Notes under the pieces: model-generated
What the model was told of the DNA's origin: nothing
What the model saw: only the letters and a program-made list of their open reading frames with translations
Database searches by the model: none
Assembly (NCBI RefSeq): GCF_014779555.2
Contig: NZ_CP094357.1
Coordinates: 3,038,001-3,102,000, forward strand
Source: Lysobacter capsici
GTDB lineage: Bacteria; Pseudomonadota; Gammaproteobacteria; Xanthomonadales; Xanthomonadaceae
DNA: 64,000 bases
Reading direction: 5' to 3'
Translations under genes and position numbers: made by a program
In this document: positions 52,801 to 62,148 of the stretch, in pieces
How positions within the stretch are numbered: position 1 is the stretch's first letter
Layout: the number at the start of each line of letters is the position of its first letter

Positions 52801-55800
52801 CCTGCAGGACAGCGGCCACACCCAGTTGTTCGACACCTTGATGGTGTTCGAGAACTATCTGATGGACGCCGACGACCAGCGCCTGTCGAATGCCGACGGC
52901 AGCCTGCGCATTTCCATGGTCGACGGCTTCGGCGGCGACAAGTCGCACTATCCGCTGACCTTGCTGTCGATGCCCGGCGAATGGGTGAAGTTGAATTTCA
53001 GCTATCGACCGGACGTGTTCACCAAGCGCGACATCCAGCGCTTCGCGCGCCGTTACGAGCGCATCCTCGAACAACTCGTGGGCGATCTGAGCCTGCGCGT
53101 GGGCCAGCTGGATCTGCTCGAGCAAAGCGAGCGCGCGCAGCTCGAGGCCTGGAACGGCACCGAGCATCCGGTGCTCGCGGAAAGCCTGGCGGCGTGTTTC
53201 GAGCGTCAGGCGCGCCTGACCCCGGACGCGACGGCCCTGGTGGCCGGCGAGCTCAGCCTGAGCTACGCCGAACTCGACCGCCGCGCCGACGCGCTGGCGC
53301 GACGGCTGATCGCGCGCGGCGTCGCCGCGGAACAAGGCGTGGCGCTGTTGCTGCGCCGTTCGCCCGAACTGGTCATCGCCACCTTGGCCGTGCTCAAGGC
53401 CGGCGCGTATTACCTGCCCCTGCACGAGCAGCATCCGGACGAACGCCTGGCCCTGCTGCTGGCCGAAACCGACACCGTGCTGCTGATCGCCGATGCCAGT
53501 ATCGAAGGCCGCGATCTGGACGGTTCCAAGCTGACGCCGTCGCAGGTGCTGCGCGTGGACAAGGCCGACGAGGATGCGGCGCCGGCGTCGACCGTTGCCG
53601 CGCCCTTGCCCGTCGCACACCCGCGACAGCTGGCCTACGTGATGTTCACCTCCGGCTCCACCGGCCGTCCCAAGGGCGTGGCGGTGGAACAAGGCGACAT
53701 CGTGGCCTTCGCCCGCGACCGCCGTTTCGCCCGCGATCACGAGGTGGTGCTGCTGCATTCGCCGCACGCCTTCGATGCGTCTACTTATGAGCTGTGGGTG
53801 CCGCTGCTCAACGGCGGTCGCGTGGTGGTGTGCACGGTCGACAGCGGCGACGGCCGGCAGATGCAGCGCCTGGTGGCCGAACACGGCGTGCGCAGCATGT
53901 GGCTGACCGCGGGCCTGTTCCACGAATTCGTCGAATCCGCGCCCGAACTGTTCGCGTCCCTGGTGCAAGTCTGGGCCGGCGGCGACGTGCTGTCCGCCGA
54001 TGCCATCCGCCGCCTACAGGCGCGCTATCCGGCGCTGCGCATCGTCAACGGCTACGGCCCGACCGAGACCACCACCTTCGCCCTGACCTGCGCCGTGCCC
54101 CAACTCGCGATTGACGCGGCCAGCGTCCCGATCGGCGAGCCTTTGGACAATATGCGCGTTTACGTGCTCGACGGCGCGTTGCGGCCGGTGCCGCCCGGCG
54201 TGCCCGGCGAGCTGTACATCGCCGGCGCCGGCCTGGCCCGCGGCTACCTCGGGCGGGCGTCGTTCACCGCCGAGCGCTTCGTCGCCAATCCCTATGCGCC
54301 GGCGCATCACCGCGGCGAGCGCATGTACCGCAGCGGCGACCTGGTGCGCTGGCGCGAGGACGGCCAGATCGAGTTCATCGGCCGCGGCGACCAGCAGGTG
54401 AAACTGCGCGGCTTCCGCATCGAGCCGGGCGAAATCGAGAACGTGCTGCAGGCTTATCCGGCCGTGGCCCAGGCCATCGTGCAGGTGCGCGAGGACGTGC
54501 CCGGTCACAAGCAGCTGGTGGGCTATGTCGTGCTCAAGCAAGGCGGCGGTCAGCGCGACACCGCGCTGGAGACGCGTCAGGTCGACGAGTGGGAGTCGCT
54601 GTATCAGGACCTCTACGACGAAGACACCGTCGATGCGCAGGCGCCCGAATTCGGCGAAGACTTCCGCGGCTGGAACAGCAGCTACACCCAGACGCCGATT
54701 CCGTTGGAGCAAATGCGCGAATGGCGCGCGGCCACGGTGCGGCGCATCCTCGCGCTGCGTCCGCGCCGGGTGCTGGAGATCGGCGTCGGCAGCGGCCTGA
54801 TCCTGGCGCCGGTGGCGCCGCAGGTGGAGACCTACCACGGCACCGATCTATCGCGCGCCACCGTCGAACGTCTGCAGCGCCAGATCGCGCAGCGGCCCGA
54901 ACTGGCCGGCAAAGTGCAGCTGCACACCCTGCCCGCGCACCGGACCCGGCAGGTGGCCGAGTCCTTGCCCACGCAGGCGTACTACGACGCGGTCATCGTC
55001 AACTCGGTGCTGCAGTATTTCCCCAGCAGCGATTACCTGCTGGAGATGATCGAGCAGTCGATGGCCTTGCTGGCGCCCGGCGGCGCGCTGTACCTGGGCG
55101 ACGTGCGCAACCTGCAACTGCTGCGCAGCTTCGTCAATGCCGTGCAACTGCATCAGGCCGAGAGCGGCATCGACCCAACCACCTTGCAGCGCCGCATCGA
55201 TCAGACCCTGCTGACCGAGAAGGAACTGTTGCTGGCGCCGGAGTTCTTCACCCAGTTGCCGCAACGGCTGCCGGCCATCGCCGCGGTCGATATCCAGACC
55301 AAGCGCAGCGTTCACGCCAACGAGCTGACCCGCCATCGCTACGAAGTGGTGCTGCGCAAGCACGGCCCGAAGGTGCGTTCGGCCGCCGCGCTGCCGACCC
55401 AGCCGTGGTCGCCGGCGTTGCTCGAACCCGGCGCGCTCGCCGCGCGGCTTGCCGAGCAGCCCTCGGGACTGCGCATCAGCGACGTCCCGCATCCGCTGCT
55501 GCAACCCGAACTGGACGCGCTGCAGCAACTGCAGGCCGGCCGGCGCATCGCCGAAGTGCGTACGCGCCTGCTGGCGGCGCAGACCCAGGAACTGCCTCCG
55601 GCCGAGGCGCTGCATGCCCAGGGCGAAGCGCTGGGCTGCGAGGTCGCGGTGACCTGGTCGGCCCCCGAACGCGGCCTGGAACTGCTGTTGCTGCCGAAAG
55701 ACAACGACGAAGCGATCTGGACCGACATCCATCAACCGGCCCACCCGCGCGAGTTCGACGCCTGCGCCAACAGCCCCGGCAGCTTCGATCGCCTGTCCGA

Positions 55801-56992
55801 GTTGCGCCAACACGCGCAACGGCATCTGCCCGACTACATGCAACCGCTGCTGGTGCCGCTGCCGACCTTGCCGTTGACCCCGAACGGCAAGGTGGATCGC
55901 AAGGCCCTGCCCGCGCCGGAGTTCACCTCCAGCCATCGGCGCGCGGCCACGACACCGCAGCAGCAGGCCTTGTGCGAGTTGTTCGCCGAAGTGCTGGAAC
56001 TCAACGAGGTCGGCATCGACGACGACTTCTTCGAGATCGGCGGCCATTCCCTGCTGGCCACGCGATTGGTCGGCCGCATTCGCCACACGCTCGGCGTGGA
56101 AGTGTCGGCACGTGTGCTGTTCGAATCGCCCACGATCGCGGCCTTGTCCGAACGCATGGCCGAACCGCTGCTGGCGCTGTCGGCGCTCGAACCAGTGGTG
56201 GCGATCCGCGCGCAAGGCAACCTTCCGCCGTTGTTCTGCCTGCCGCCGGGCGGCGGACTGGGCTGGTGGTATCGCGGCCTGACCCGCTATCTCGACCCGC
56301 AGCGCCCGATCTACGCACTGCAAAGCGCCAGCCTGATCGATCCGGCCGCGCCGTTGTCGGCCAGCGTGGAAGAGGACGTCGCCGCCTACCTCAGCCAGAT
56401 CCGCGCGATTCAACCCGAGGGGCCGTATCACCTGCTCGGTTATTCCTACGGCGGCGCCACCGCCCTGGAACTGGCCCTGCGCCTGCAGCAGGCGGGCCAG
56501 GAGGTCGAGCGGCTGGTGATCCTAGATTCGTGCATCCGCACCTCGATGCCGGGCTTCGATTCCGCCACCGTGCCTACCGGCGACTACCGCGCGAGCATCC
56601 TGCAAGGCTTCCTCGAGAACATCGCCGGTTGCGACATCGGCGACTACGATCCCGAATCGCTGGACTTCGAAAAAGCCGTCGAACTGCTGAAATACAGCAT
56701 CTTCTCCGGTTTCGACGCGGGCCTGCTGGAGCGCTTCGTCGCCACCCAGAACAACGATTCGCACCTGCTCAACTACTACAAACCCAGCGGCAAGTTCCGC
56801 GGCGACGTGGTCTTCTTCATCGCCACCCAGGACTGCCAGGGCGAGGCCTACGTACTGGAACCGGGCACCTTCAAGCACAACATCACCGGCGCGCTTCGCA
56901 CCCACGACATCGATTGCCGCCACGACCAGCTGACCCACCCGCAGAACCTGTCGCGCATCGGCCGAACGCTGGCGCAGGACTATCGCCTGTGA
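34754..56992 (+). CDS. WAPS2: NRPS 2, modules 8-12 plus thioesterase
   Basis: A 7412-aa megasynthetase that receives the heptapeptidyl chain from NRPS 1. Domain order: C-A-T / C-A-T-E / C-A-T-E / C-A-T-E / C-A(nMT)-T-TE. The first C domain starts almost at the N-terminus ([19 protein letters not shown]), so the split from NRPS 1 falls exactly in an E-to-C linker. Predicted residues: uncertain (Glu by analogy), D-Asn, D-hydrophobic (Trp by analogy), D-basic (Orn), N-Me-Val. A single TE at the C-terminus releases and cyclises the product. Every C domain following an E module has the DCL signature, so the domain reading is self-consistent. An mbtH gene follows after 182 bp. It matches WAPS2 of Lysobacter enzymogenes as I recall it. 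Confidence 0.97.
37891..42590 (+). other. Module 9: C(LCL) - A(Asn) - T - E
   Basis: C spans about 37900-39250 with HHIAGDG at residue 1190. A spans about 39260-40860; D-G-T-K-L-G-E-V-G plus Lys differs from module 2 only by Leu for Ile, and is close to the Asn code. Surrounding sequence is also related to A2, so the two probably arose by duplication. The T-domain Ser is at residue 2080 (40991, LGGDSIG). E spans about 41140-42580 with HHLAIDG at residue 2262, EGHGRE and HTLGWFTS (His where other E domains have Arg). Product: D-Asn. Confidence 0.87.
42591..47215 (+). other. Module 10: C(DCL) - A(hydrophobic, Trp by analogy) - T - E
   Basis: C spans about 42600-43890 with HHILLDG at residue 2751. 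A spans about 43900-45490; the specificity residues read D-A-G-L-V-G-E-V-W. The small Gly at position 239 would open a large pocket, which suits an indole, but this is not a code I can assign directly; Trp comes from the WAP-8294A2 and lysocin structures. The T-domain Ser is at residue 3618 (45605, LGGDSIS). E spans about 45760-47210 with HHLVVDG at residue 3802, EGHGRE and RTVGWFTS. The D-Trp predicted here is the last fixed residue of the menaquinone-binding pattern. Confidence 0.78.
47216..51835 (+). other. Module 11: C(DCL) - A(basic, probably Orn) - T - E
   Basis: C spans about 47220-48520 with HHILLDG at residue 4292. A spans about 48530-50110; specificity residues D-T-E-D-M-G-L-V-D plus Lys differ from module 7 only at one place (Leu for Tyr), so both should load the same basic amino acid. 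Its A10 motif is [10 protein letters not shown] (Ser for Asn). The T-domain Ser is at residue 5160 (50231, LGGDSIS). E spans about 50380-51820 with HHLAVDG at residue 5342, EGHGRE and HTVGWFTS. Product: D-Orn or another D-basic residue. At this site lysocin, as I recall it, has Ile, so this module separates the WAP type from the lysocin type. Confidence 0.82.
51836..56989 (+). other. Module 12: C(DCL) - A(Val) with N-methyltransferase - T - TE
   Basis: C spans about 51830-53130 with HHMLLDG at residue 5827. The A domain starts near 53140; D-A-Y-W-W-G-G-T-F plus Lys is a Val-type code. Core A3 is [11 protein letters not shown]. The N-methyltransferase (about 54560-55780) is inserted between A8 and A9, with [12 protein letters not shown] near 54770, and is close in sequence to that of module 5. 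The rest of A ([17 protein letters not shown]) runs to about 55920. The T-domain Ser is at residue 7099 (56048, IGGHSLL). Product: N-methyl-L-Val, the C-terminal residue, matching WAP-8294A2; lysocin has Thr and no methylation here. The thioesterase follows. Confidence 0.92.
56190..56989 (+). other. Type I thioesterase domain: release and macrocyclisation
   Basis: An alpha/beta-hydrolase domain at the C-terminus of NRPS 2. The nucleophile is Ser7231 in GYSYGG (56444), and the likely catalytic His is His7390 in CRHDQLTHP (56921). It takes the dodecapeptide from the last T domain and would form the macrolactone with a hydroxyl on Ser1 or on the 3-hydroxy fatty acid; the sequence does not decide which. 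Many Pseudomonas lipopeptide synthetases have two TE domains in tandem; here there is only one. Confidence 0.93.
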
Positions 56993-57174
56993 ACCGTCGC
57001 GACGACTCGTTGAACTGCCGCGTCGCGCGACGGCCGCGGGCGAAGCCGTCGTCGCGGCGCGTCGTGCGCGCAGCTCGACACCCGCCGCGGATGTTCCCCA
57101 TGGTCGTCGCCCCGGCGACGCCATCTGTTTCGTCAACGTCCTGCTTTTCCAACATCCATTAACCGGAGAACACC

Positions 57175-57393
57175 ATGACCAATCCTTTCGAAGACACCAA
57201 CGGCAGCTTCCTTGTCCTGGTCAACGACGAGAACCAGCATTCGCTGTGGCCCGAGTTCGCCGAAGTCCCGGCCGGCTGGAAGCGCGTGTTCGGCCCGGAC
57301 CAGCGTCAGTCCTGCCTGGATTATGTCGAGCAGCACTGGGTCGACATGCGTCCGGCCAGCCTCGCGGCCCTGGACGACGCCCGCGCCGCCTGA
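57175..57393 (+). CDS. mbtH: MbtH-family NRPS helper protein
   Basis: A 72-aa protein that binds A domains and aids their folding and activity. All family landmarks are present: [10 protein letters not shown] at residues 17-26, a second conserved Trp in GWKRVF, and the C-terminal [19 protein letters not shown] sits just before the ATG. It lies 182 bp after NRPS 2 on the same strand and is the only mbtH gene in the window, so it may serve all twelve A domains. No promoter is evident in the gap, so co-transcription with the synthetases is likely. Confidence 0.96.
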   Translation: MTNPFEDTNGSFLVLVNDENQHSLWPEFAEVPAGWKRVFGPDQRQSCLDYVEQHWVDMRPASLAALDDARAA

Positions 57394-57428
57394 GCCACTC
57401 GGCCTCGCCTTCGGGCGGGCAGGTTCAG

Positions 57429-57452
57429 ACCGGACGCGGCGCCCGCGCCGGT
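57429..57452. terminator. GC-rich hairpin after mbtH
   Basis: ACCGG and CGCGG pair with CCGCG and CCGGT around a CGC loop, with one bulged A: a ten-pair stem. It starts 36 bases after the mbtH stop. No T-run follows. With the next hairpin it probably ends the antibiotic transcript. Confidence 0.45.
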
Positions 57453-57471
57453 TCGCACACATCGCGGTCGA

Positions 57472-57499
57472 GGGACGCCGAACCCGATGTCGGCGTCCC
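57472..57499. terminator. Perfect 10-bp hairpin between convergent genes
   Basis: GGGACGCCGA (57472-57481) pairs exactly with TCGGCGTCCC (57490-57499) around an 8-base loop. A weak pyrimidine-rich tail (TTCGCTT) follows on the plus strand. It lies between mbtH (plus) and the lipoprotein gene (minus), where a bidirectional terminator is expected. Confidence 0.6.
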
Positions 57500-57576
57500 T
57501 TCGCTTGCGCGTCGATCCGTTTCGGCGCCTCAAGCCGCGGCGAAATCTTCAGCGCCGCCAATGGCCGCGCGGCCAG

Positions 57577-58881
57577 CTACTTCGTTGCCTGCGCGCACAA
57601 CGCCTGGGTGTCCGAGGCCGTGTCCGCATCGGTCAGCAAGTGCCGCAGAAACGGCGTCCAGCGGTCGTTCTTCGAGTAAGCCATCACCGAGTGCTTGCGC
57701 CAGAAGCGCGCCGTGCCCGGCGTTTGCACCTTGGATCGCGAGAAGTCGAACACCCCGACATCCGTGCCGCTCGCTGCGAACGTCCCGACCAGCAGCTTGC
57801 AGGTCTGCACCGGCCGCACCGCCATGCACGACGATCCATAGAGTTCGCAGTTGAGGAAGTACTTGCCGGTCGCCGAATCGCGCGGGTTCAACGCCATGGT
57901 GATGCGTTCGGGGACGATGTCGCGCGCGAGGTCGTAGCGCTTGAAGGTGTCGAGCGTCGCCGCCGGCGCGACGGCGGCGAAGCGCAGCCGGGACTTGCGC
58001 TTGACCGCGTAGCTGCCGTCATCGCCGGCCGCGTGGTCGCCGCCGGCGGCGCGCACGTAATACTCCGGTTCGAGCAATACCGGCCGTCCGTTTTCGCGGA
58101 ACGCTTCCGACGCGTCGCCCATCGCGTTCGCCACCAGCGGCGCGCCGGTGCTGTGGGTGATGATGCGGATCGGCATGTCCGCCGGCAGTTCGTTGAGCAG
58201 GCGGCGGAACTCGAGCCCGATGAACGCCATGTTGTACTGGGCCTGCTTCCACAGATGCAGGAAGCGCCAACCCGTGGTGCCGTCCCAATACACATGGACC
58301 AGCGTGGCGCGCGGCTCGTGCTGCAGGATCATGCCGTCGAGCGGCGTGTACCAGTCGCGCGCATCTTCATAGTTGTTGCGATAGCCGTGGATGACGAACA
58401 CCACCGGCGCGCCGTCGGCCGCGGCCTCGATCCGGGCCGCGAGCTGTCGACGATAACCGGCCTGGATGCGTTGCCAGTTCGCCTCGCTCCACTGGCTCGA
58501 CGGCAACGCGCCGTCGGTCAGGCCCGCGTCGCGCGCGAGCCGCTGCACCACCGTGTCCGAGGATGTGGCCTCGCGCGCGAAATAGCCGCGCAGCGTTCCG
58601 GCGTCCTGCCGCTCGTCGAAACCGCGGATCAGCTCGTTGGTGGCGACCGGCACCGCGGCGGACGGATACAGGTTGCCCTTGCGGTCGTAGAAGATCGTCA
58701 GCGGTGCCTCGGAGCGGCGCACGTCGTCGCTGAAGGTCGATGCCGTCGAGGGCGTGTACCACTCCCGCTGGTAATCGCGCAGCGAGGTTTCGCCGGGTGC
58801 CGGCTTGACCGGAGCGCCGGTGCAACCGGCAAGCAGCAACCACAGCGCGCAAGCGCTCGCGAACGACCATCGTTTCCCCAT
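57577..58881 (-). CDS. Lipoprotein with alpha/beta-hydrolase fold (DUF900-like)
   Basis: 434 aa from ATG 58881, preceded by AGGGGGG. The signal sequence ends in the lipobox LLAGC, so Cys20 would be lipidated; Thr at +2 suggests the outer membrane. The hydrolase part has an oxyanion-type segment, VVFVIHGYRNNYEDA, and a nucleophile elbow THSTGAP with Ser244 (codon 58150-58152), which resembles DUF900-type esterases. The substrate is unknown. It is convergent with mbtH, so it is probably not part of the antibiotic operon. Two more alpha/beta hydrolases lie upstream on the same strand. An upstream in-frame ATG at 58938 would add 19 residues before the signal peptide and is less likely. Confidence 0.8.
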   Translation of the reverse strand: MGKRWSFASACALWLLLAGCTGAPVKPAPGETSLRDYQREWYTPSTASTFSDDVRRSEAPLTIFYDRKGNLYPSAAVPVATNELIRGFDERQDAGTLRGYFAREATSSDTVVQRLARDAGLTDGALPSSQWSEANWQRIQAGYRRQLAARIEAAADGAPVVFVIHGYRNNYEDARDWYTPLDGMILQHEPRATLVHVYWDGTTGWRFLHLWKQAQYNMAFIGLEFRRLLNELPADMPIRIITHSTGAPLVANAMGDASEAFRENGRPVLLEPEYYVRAAGGDHAAGDDGSYAVKRKSRLRFAAVAPAATLDTFKRYDLARDIVPERITMALNPRDSATGKYFLNCELYGSSCMAVRPVQTCKLLVGTFAASGTDVGVFDFSRSKVQTPGTARFWRKHSVMAYSKNDRWTPFLRHLLTDADTASDTQALCAQATK

Positions 58882-59053
58882 CGCAGCCCCCCTAGGCCTG
58901 ATTTTTTGGTTTTCAGTGCGGACAGTGCCCGCGTACAACGGTCGAGAACATCGACATCGCGTCGAGATCCCATCGTTTGCCGCGGCCCCGCCGTTCGCGC
59001 CCGATCCGGACGCGAACGGCCTGGATCGACTTGGCGATCGTACCGGAACGACC

Positions 59054-59623
59054 TCACAGCGTCGTCTCCACGATCGAAATGTAAAGGCCGCCGGGATTCT
59101 TCACCAGGCCGGTGGAGGTCAGGCGGACTTCCTTGATGCCGACCGAATCGCCCTCGTTGCCGCCGATGGTCCACAGGTAGCGGCCGCGGTTGTCGGTTCC
59201 CACCTCCACCACGATCGCGCTGTGCGACTCGTACTTCCGGTGGGTGGCGGCGAAATCGAAGTCGAAACTGTTGCCGGAGCGGTTGTTGTGCAGCAGGTCG
59301 CCGACCTTCGGCGCGTACTGCGCGACGCGCCGCCCCAGGAACACGCCCTGCCCGGCCTGCGCGTTGGCGATGGCGGCGTGGATGAAGTCGCCGTGGCGCG
59401 CGGAAAACCCGAACTGGTTTTTCGTCGCGCCGGCCTGTTTCATGCACCAGCTTACGAACACCGCCGACCAGGCGGTGCCTATGCCTGGAAAGGACAGGCC
59501 GAGTTCGGTCCAGTACAGGCGGATCTGCGCGGACAAGGGGTTCTGGTTCTCCCGGAACAACGAGAACTTGCGATGCTGCTCCTGGGCGACGGTGGCCAGC
59601 TTCTTGGTGAAGGTCGAAGGCAT
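59054..59623 (-). CDS. DUF2272-like protein
   Basis: 189 aa from ATG 59623, with AGGAG about six bases upstream; longer versions starting at 59689 lack such a site. The central part, GTAWSAVFVSWCMKQAG, with its Cys, followed later by a conserved-looking HSAIVVEV (His), resembles DUF2272 proteins, which are thought to be related to CHAP/NlpC-type cysteine peptidases or amidases. Assignment rests on memory of the family. No signal peptide is visible, so if it acts on the envelope it needs a dedicated export route. It lies 172 bp upstream of the first lipoprotein gene in the same direction. Confidence 0.6.
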   Translation of the reverse strand: MPSTFTKKLATVAQEQHRKFSLFRENQNPLSAQIRLYWTELGLSFPGIGTAWSAVFVSWCMKQAGATKNQFGFSARHGDFIHAAIANAQAGQGVFLGRRVAQYAPKVGDLLHNNRSGNSFDFDFAATHRKYESHSAIVVEVGTDNRGRYLWTIGGNEGDSVGIKEVRLTSTGLVKNPGGLYISIVETTL

Positions 59624-60167
59624 GTGGCTGCTCCTGCGTGACGTTTCGCTTCCTTTGCTGTTCCGCCGTCGCGAAGGCCTGTGCCGCATCGCGTCGAATG
59701 CGCGAGGTCGATCGCCGATCCTGTCCGACGGCTCATGCCCGGCATCGAGCGCAACGCGGCGAAGCTTCCTCCGCGTTCGTCAATCAACTACGCGCCGTCG
59801 CGGGCGGGTCGGCCACCGTTGGTCGGGTAGCGGCCGGAACGCGTGGCGCTTCGCCCTGGCCGCGGGCGCGAGCGAGATGCCCAGGTTGTATCCCGCGGGC
59901 CGTTGCCGGAGTTTTCAGCGCTTCGCAAGATGCGGGACTGAAAGTCAGCGGCGGCGAACCGGTTCAACTCCGGCAAGGGCTATGGATCTGCTGGCCGAAA
60001 CACGCGCAAGGAGATATTCGCGTCCACTGCCGCCAATCCAGGGACGAGGATTTCGAACTTCGACCGCGGGGCGGCAGCGAGTAGCGTTCGAGATCGGCGA
60101 AGGCCAGACACGATCATTTCGGCGTCCGATCCAAACCAAACTCCATCACCGGCCCCATATGCAGGAC
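59624..60167. other. Intergenic stretch without a supported gene
   Basis: About 540 bp between the DUF2272-like gene and the second lipoprotein gene. Short open frames exist on both strands (for example plus 59638-60084 and minus 59980-60204), but none has a known domain or a good start. I see no clear repeat, hairpin with T-run, or RNA gene. Confidence 0.5.
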
Positions 60168-61517
60168 TCACTCCTCCGCCATTGCGTTGTCCATAGTCCC
60201 GCATTTCCTGGGGTAGCCCTGGACCGCGACGAATCGATACAGAAAATCCGAAAACTCGTCGCCCCAGATTTCGTTGTGTCCCGAGATTATTCCCTTCTCG
60301 ACCTGGACCACCATGTAAGGATTGAAACGGGCCGACTCGAGGCTCGACCGCGAGCTTTCAGACTTTGCCGGAGTTCGGGCGAGCGCAACCGCTCCGACAT
60401 TCCACCGATCGGTTGTCCCGTTGCTGTAAGCCTTCCACGAGCAGGCGAAGTCCCTGAATTCGACCGTCGACGGCGTGGCGAGCTGCATCAGGGTGTGGGT
60501 CTGGTAGGGCGCGTAGTGACCAATCGCCTGGATGTTCTGGCGTTTTTGCTCGGCAGTGCTGTGCTCGGAGAACAAGGTCGCCAGCGCGCGACCGGCCGGG
60601 AACGCTCGCTTGGTCGCGGTATCGGCCTGTGAGGTGAATATCGCCAAGATCGGCATCTGTCCGGGCGTGAACGTCATCGCCGATGCCTTGCGCTGGAGCG
60701 CGTTGAAGCGTGCGGCCTCGAATGCGGGATTGACCAGCACCACCAGGTTGGCGACGTTGCGTACGACCCTGCCGTCTTTGCCGACATACGCGGTGTCGCG
60801 AATCAGCAACTGATTGAGCGCGTTGTAGACGAGCGCGCCGCCGAAGCTGTGGCCGGTGATGATCAGGCGATTGGCGGGCCGTGTGGCCTTGATCTTGGCC
60901 AGTTCGGTGAGCACCTCGGTGGCGCCGTCGGTGCCGACGCGATGCGCGCGCCCTTTGCGTCCCCAGAATGTCAGGGTCTTGAACGGTTCGACCCTGTTGG
61001 ACAGCCCCCGCCAGCCGAGATAGACCCCGACGACCTGGCGCGCACTGCATGCGCGGTTCTTGCAGACATCCGCATCGGCTTTCGCGATCTTTCCGAGGAA
61101 CTGCGCGAATGCCTGCACGTTGCCGTCGTCGGGCGCGGCGTTGTGCTTCCATCCGTGCGCGAAGACGACCATGAGGACCGGGCGATCGTGGTCTATCGCG
61201 CGGATGTGTTCGATCAAGCGGTCCTTGCTTCTGGCATCGCGCAAATAGCCTTGGTCGTCGAATTCGACGTAGCCCATCAGGACCGGCACGGACGACGGCG
61301 ACGAAGGCGTCTCTCCCACTTGGTGCAGCAACTCCTGGGGACAGTCGCCCTTCGCCTTGAAGATGCAGTAGTCGTTTGTATGCAATTGGGTTCGATAGGT
61401 CCGTCCGGAAACACAACCGGCGTTGATGCAGGCAATCAGCAATAGACAGACCACGCCGAGCCGATGCGAGAGGCGCCCAAGGCTCCTGTCGTCCATGTCC
61501 TGTCCCCAGTTGTCCAT
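60168..61517 (-). CDS. Second lipoprotein with alpha/beta-hydrolase fold
   Basis: 449 aa from ATG 61517; ATG 61496 (seven residues later) is an alternative start. The N-terminus has positive charges, a hydrophobic core (VVCLLLIACINAGC) and a likely lipidated Cys35, though Asn at -3 is unusual for a lipobox. The hydrolase part has VVFAHGWKHNAAPDD (oxyanion region) and ITGHSFGGALV with nucleophile Ser224 (codon 60846-60848). An Arg-rich segment, VEPFKTLTFWGRKGRAHR, lies just before it. It is related in plan to the lipoprotein at 57577-58881 but clearly diverged. The substrate is unknown; phospholipase or esterase activity is plausible. Confidence 0.78.
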   Translation of the reverse strand: MDNWGQDMDDRSLGRLSHRLGVVCLLLIACINAGCVSGRTYRTQLHTNDYCIFKAKGDCPQELLHQVGETPSSPSSVPVLMGYVEFDDQGYLRDARSKDRLIEHIRAIDHDRPVLMVVFAHGWKHNAAPDDGNVQAFAQFLGKIAKADADVCKNRACSARQVVGVYLGWRGLSNRVEPFKTLTFWGRKGRAHRVGTDGATEVLTELAKIKATRPANRLIITGHSFGGALVYNALNQLLIRDTAYVGKDGRVVRNVANLVVLVNPAFEAARFNALQRKASAMTFTPGQMPILAIFTSQADTATKRAFPAGRALATLFSEHSTAEQKRQNIQAIGHYAPYQTHTLMQLATPSTVEFRDFACSWKAYSNGTTDRWNVGAVALARTPAKSESSRSSLESARFNPYMVVQVEKGIISGHNEIWGDEFSDFLYRFVAVQGYPRKCGTMDNAMAEE

Positions 61518-61762
61518 TCGTACCTGGGTTAACGGATGAATGGCTGGGCTGCGGACAGTCGGTGGGGCTGTCGTCGAGTAGGCGCGACGGTCGATCCTGG
61601 TTCCGGATCGAAGGTTTCAAGTCCGACAACTGGCGATCTGGATGCGGACTGCCGGGTCTTCGGGCTTGCGTTCGCCGAATTCTGCCCGGGATGGCGGCCA
61701 AGATTGCCGGTGATGTGTGCTGAGGTCGGGGGTGGTGCTTGCGTTGCTGGGTTGAGCTGAGA

Positions 61763-61786
61763 AAAAGCAAAAGCAAAAGCAAAAGC
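61763..61786. repeat. Four AAAAGC hexamers in tandem
   Basis: AAAAGC occurs four times without interruption at the left edge of the intergenic repeat element. Single AAAGCAAA-type remnants also occur near 61985 and 62116, so the hexamer belongs to the element. Confidence 0.85.
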
Positions 61787-61798
61787 GAATCCCCCCTG

Positions 61799-61819
61799 CC
61801 CCCCTTTTCCAAAGGGGGG
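61799..61819. repeat. C-run/G-run palindrome, left flank of the repeat element
   Basis: CCCCCCTTT (61799-61807) pairs with AAAGGGGGG (61811-61819) across a 3-base loop: nine perfect pairs. The same CCCCCTGCCCCC theme returns at the right edge near 62125, so it frames the element. It could act as a terminator or as a REP-like palindrome. Confidence 0.7.
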
Positions 61820-61869
61820 AAAAGCACGGTATCGCGCTCTCCGAAAATCACGCCGCTACCGATCGCGCG

Positions 61870-61963
61870 CCACGAGAATCATGCCCACTTTGAAAAAGGG
61901 GGCGAGCGCCCGACGCGACCATGCGGTCACCGCGTCGCTGTCGCGCGGGGGATTCGCTTCTGG
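61870..61963. repeat. Direct repeat, copy 1 (94 bp)
   Basis: Begins CCACGAGAATCATGCCC and ends in a GGGGGATTCGCTT-like tail. It matches copy 2, 135 bp further on, at 90 of 94 positions. Read on the minus strand it gives a peptide of the ARPLFQSGHDSRG type, which I recall being scattered through xanthomonad annotations as spurious hypothetical proteins. This suggests a dispersed intergenic repeat family and not a gene. Confidence 0.85.
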
Positions 61964-62004
61964 ATACAGATCGCCATGCGCTTAAAGCAAAACAACGTCG
62001 CGCA

Positions 62005-62098
62005 CCACGAGAATCATGCCCACTTTGAAAAAGGGGGCGAGCGCCCGGCGCGACCATGCGGTCGCCGCGTCGCTGTCGCGCGGGGGATTTGCTTTTGG
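62005..62098. repeat. Direct repeat, copy 2 (94 bp)
   Basis: Second copy of the 94-bp unit, with four substitutions from copy 1. The sequences after the copies are also alike (ATGCGCTTAAAGCAA and ATGCGCTGAAAGCAA), so the true repeating unit is about 135 bp. Confidence 0.85.
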
Positions 62099-62124
62099 CG
62101 GATCCCGATGCGCTGAAAGCAAAT

Positions 62125-62148
62125 CCCCCTGCCCCCTTTTGCAGGGGG
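62125..62148. repeat. Hairpin, right flank of the repeat element
   Basis: CCCCCTGC (62125-62132) pairs perfectly with GCAGGGGG (62141-62148) around CCCCTTTT. It lies 47 bp from the end of the lipase-like gene, so it may also act as that gene's transcription terminator. Confidence 0.65.

Noticed and set aside
56993-57174. Extra gene between NRPS 2 and mbtH
   Set aside because: The 182-bp gap only carries a shadow frame continuing from NRPS 2; it holds a weak long-loop inverted repeat (CCGTCGCG/CGCGACGG) and the mbtH ribosome site.
61763-61786. Possible CRISPR or phase-variable tract
   Set aside because: Unit is six bases with no spacers, and it lies outside any coding frame, so it is neither a CRISPR array nor an obvious contingency locus.
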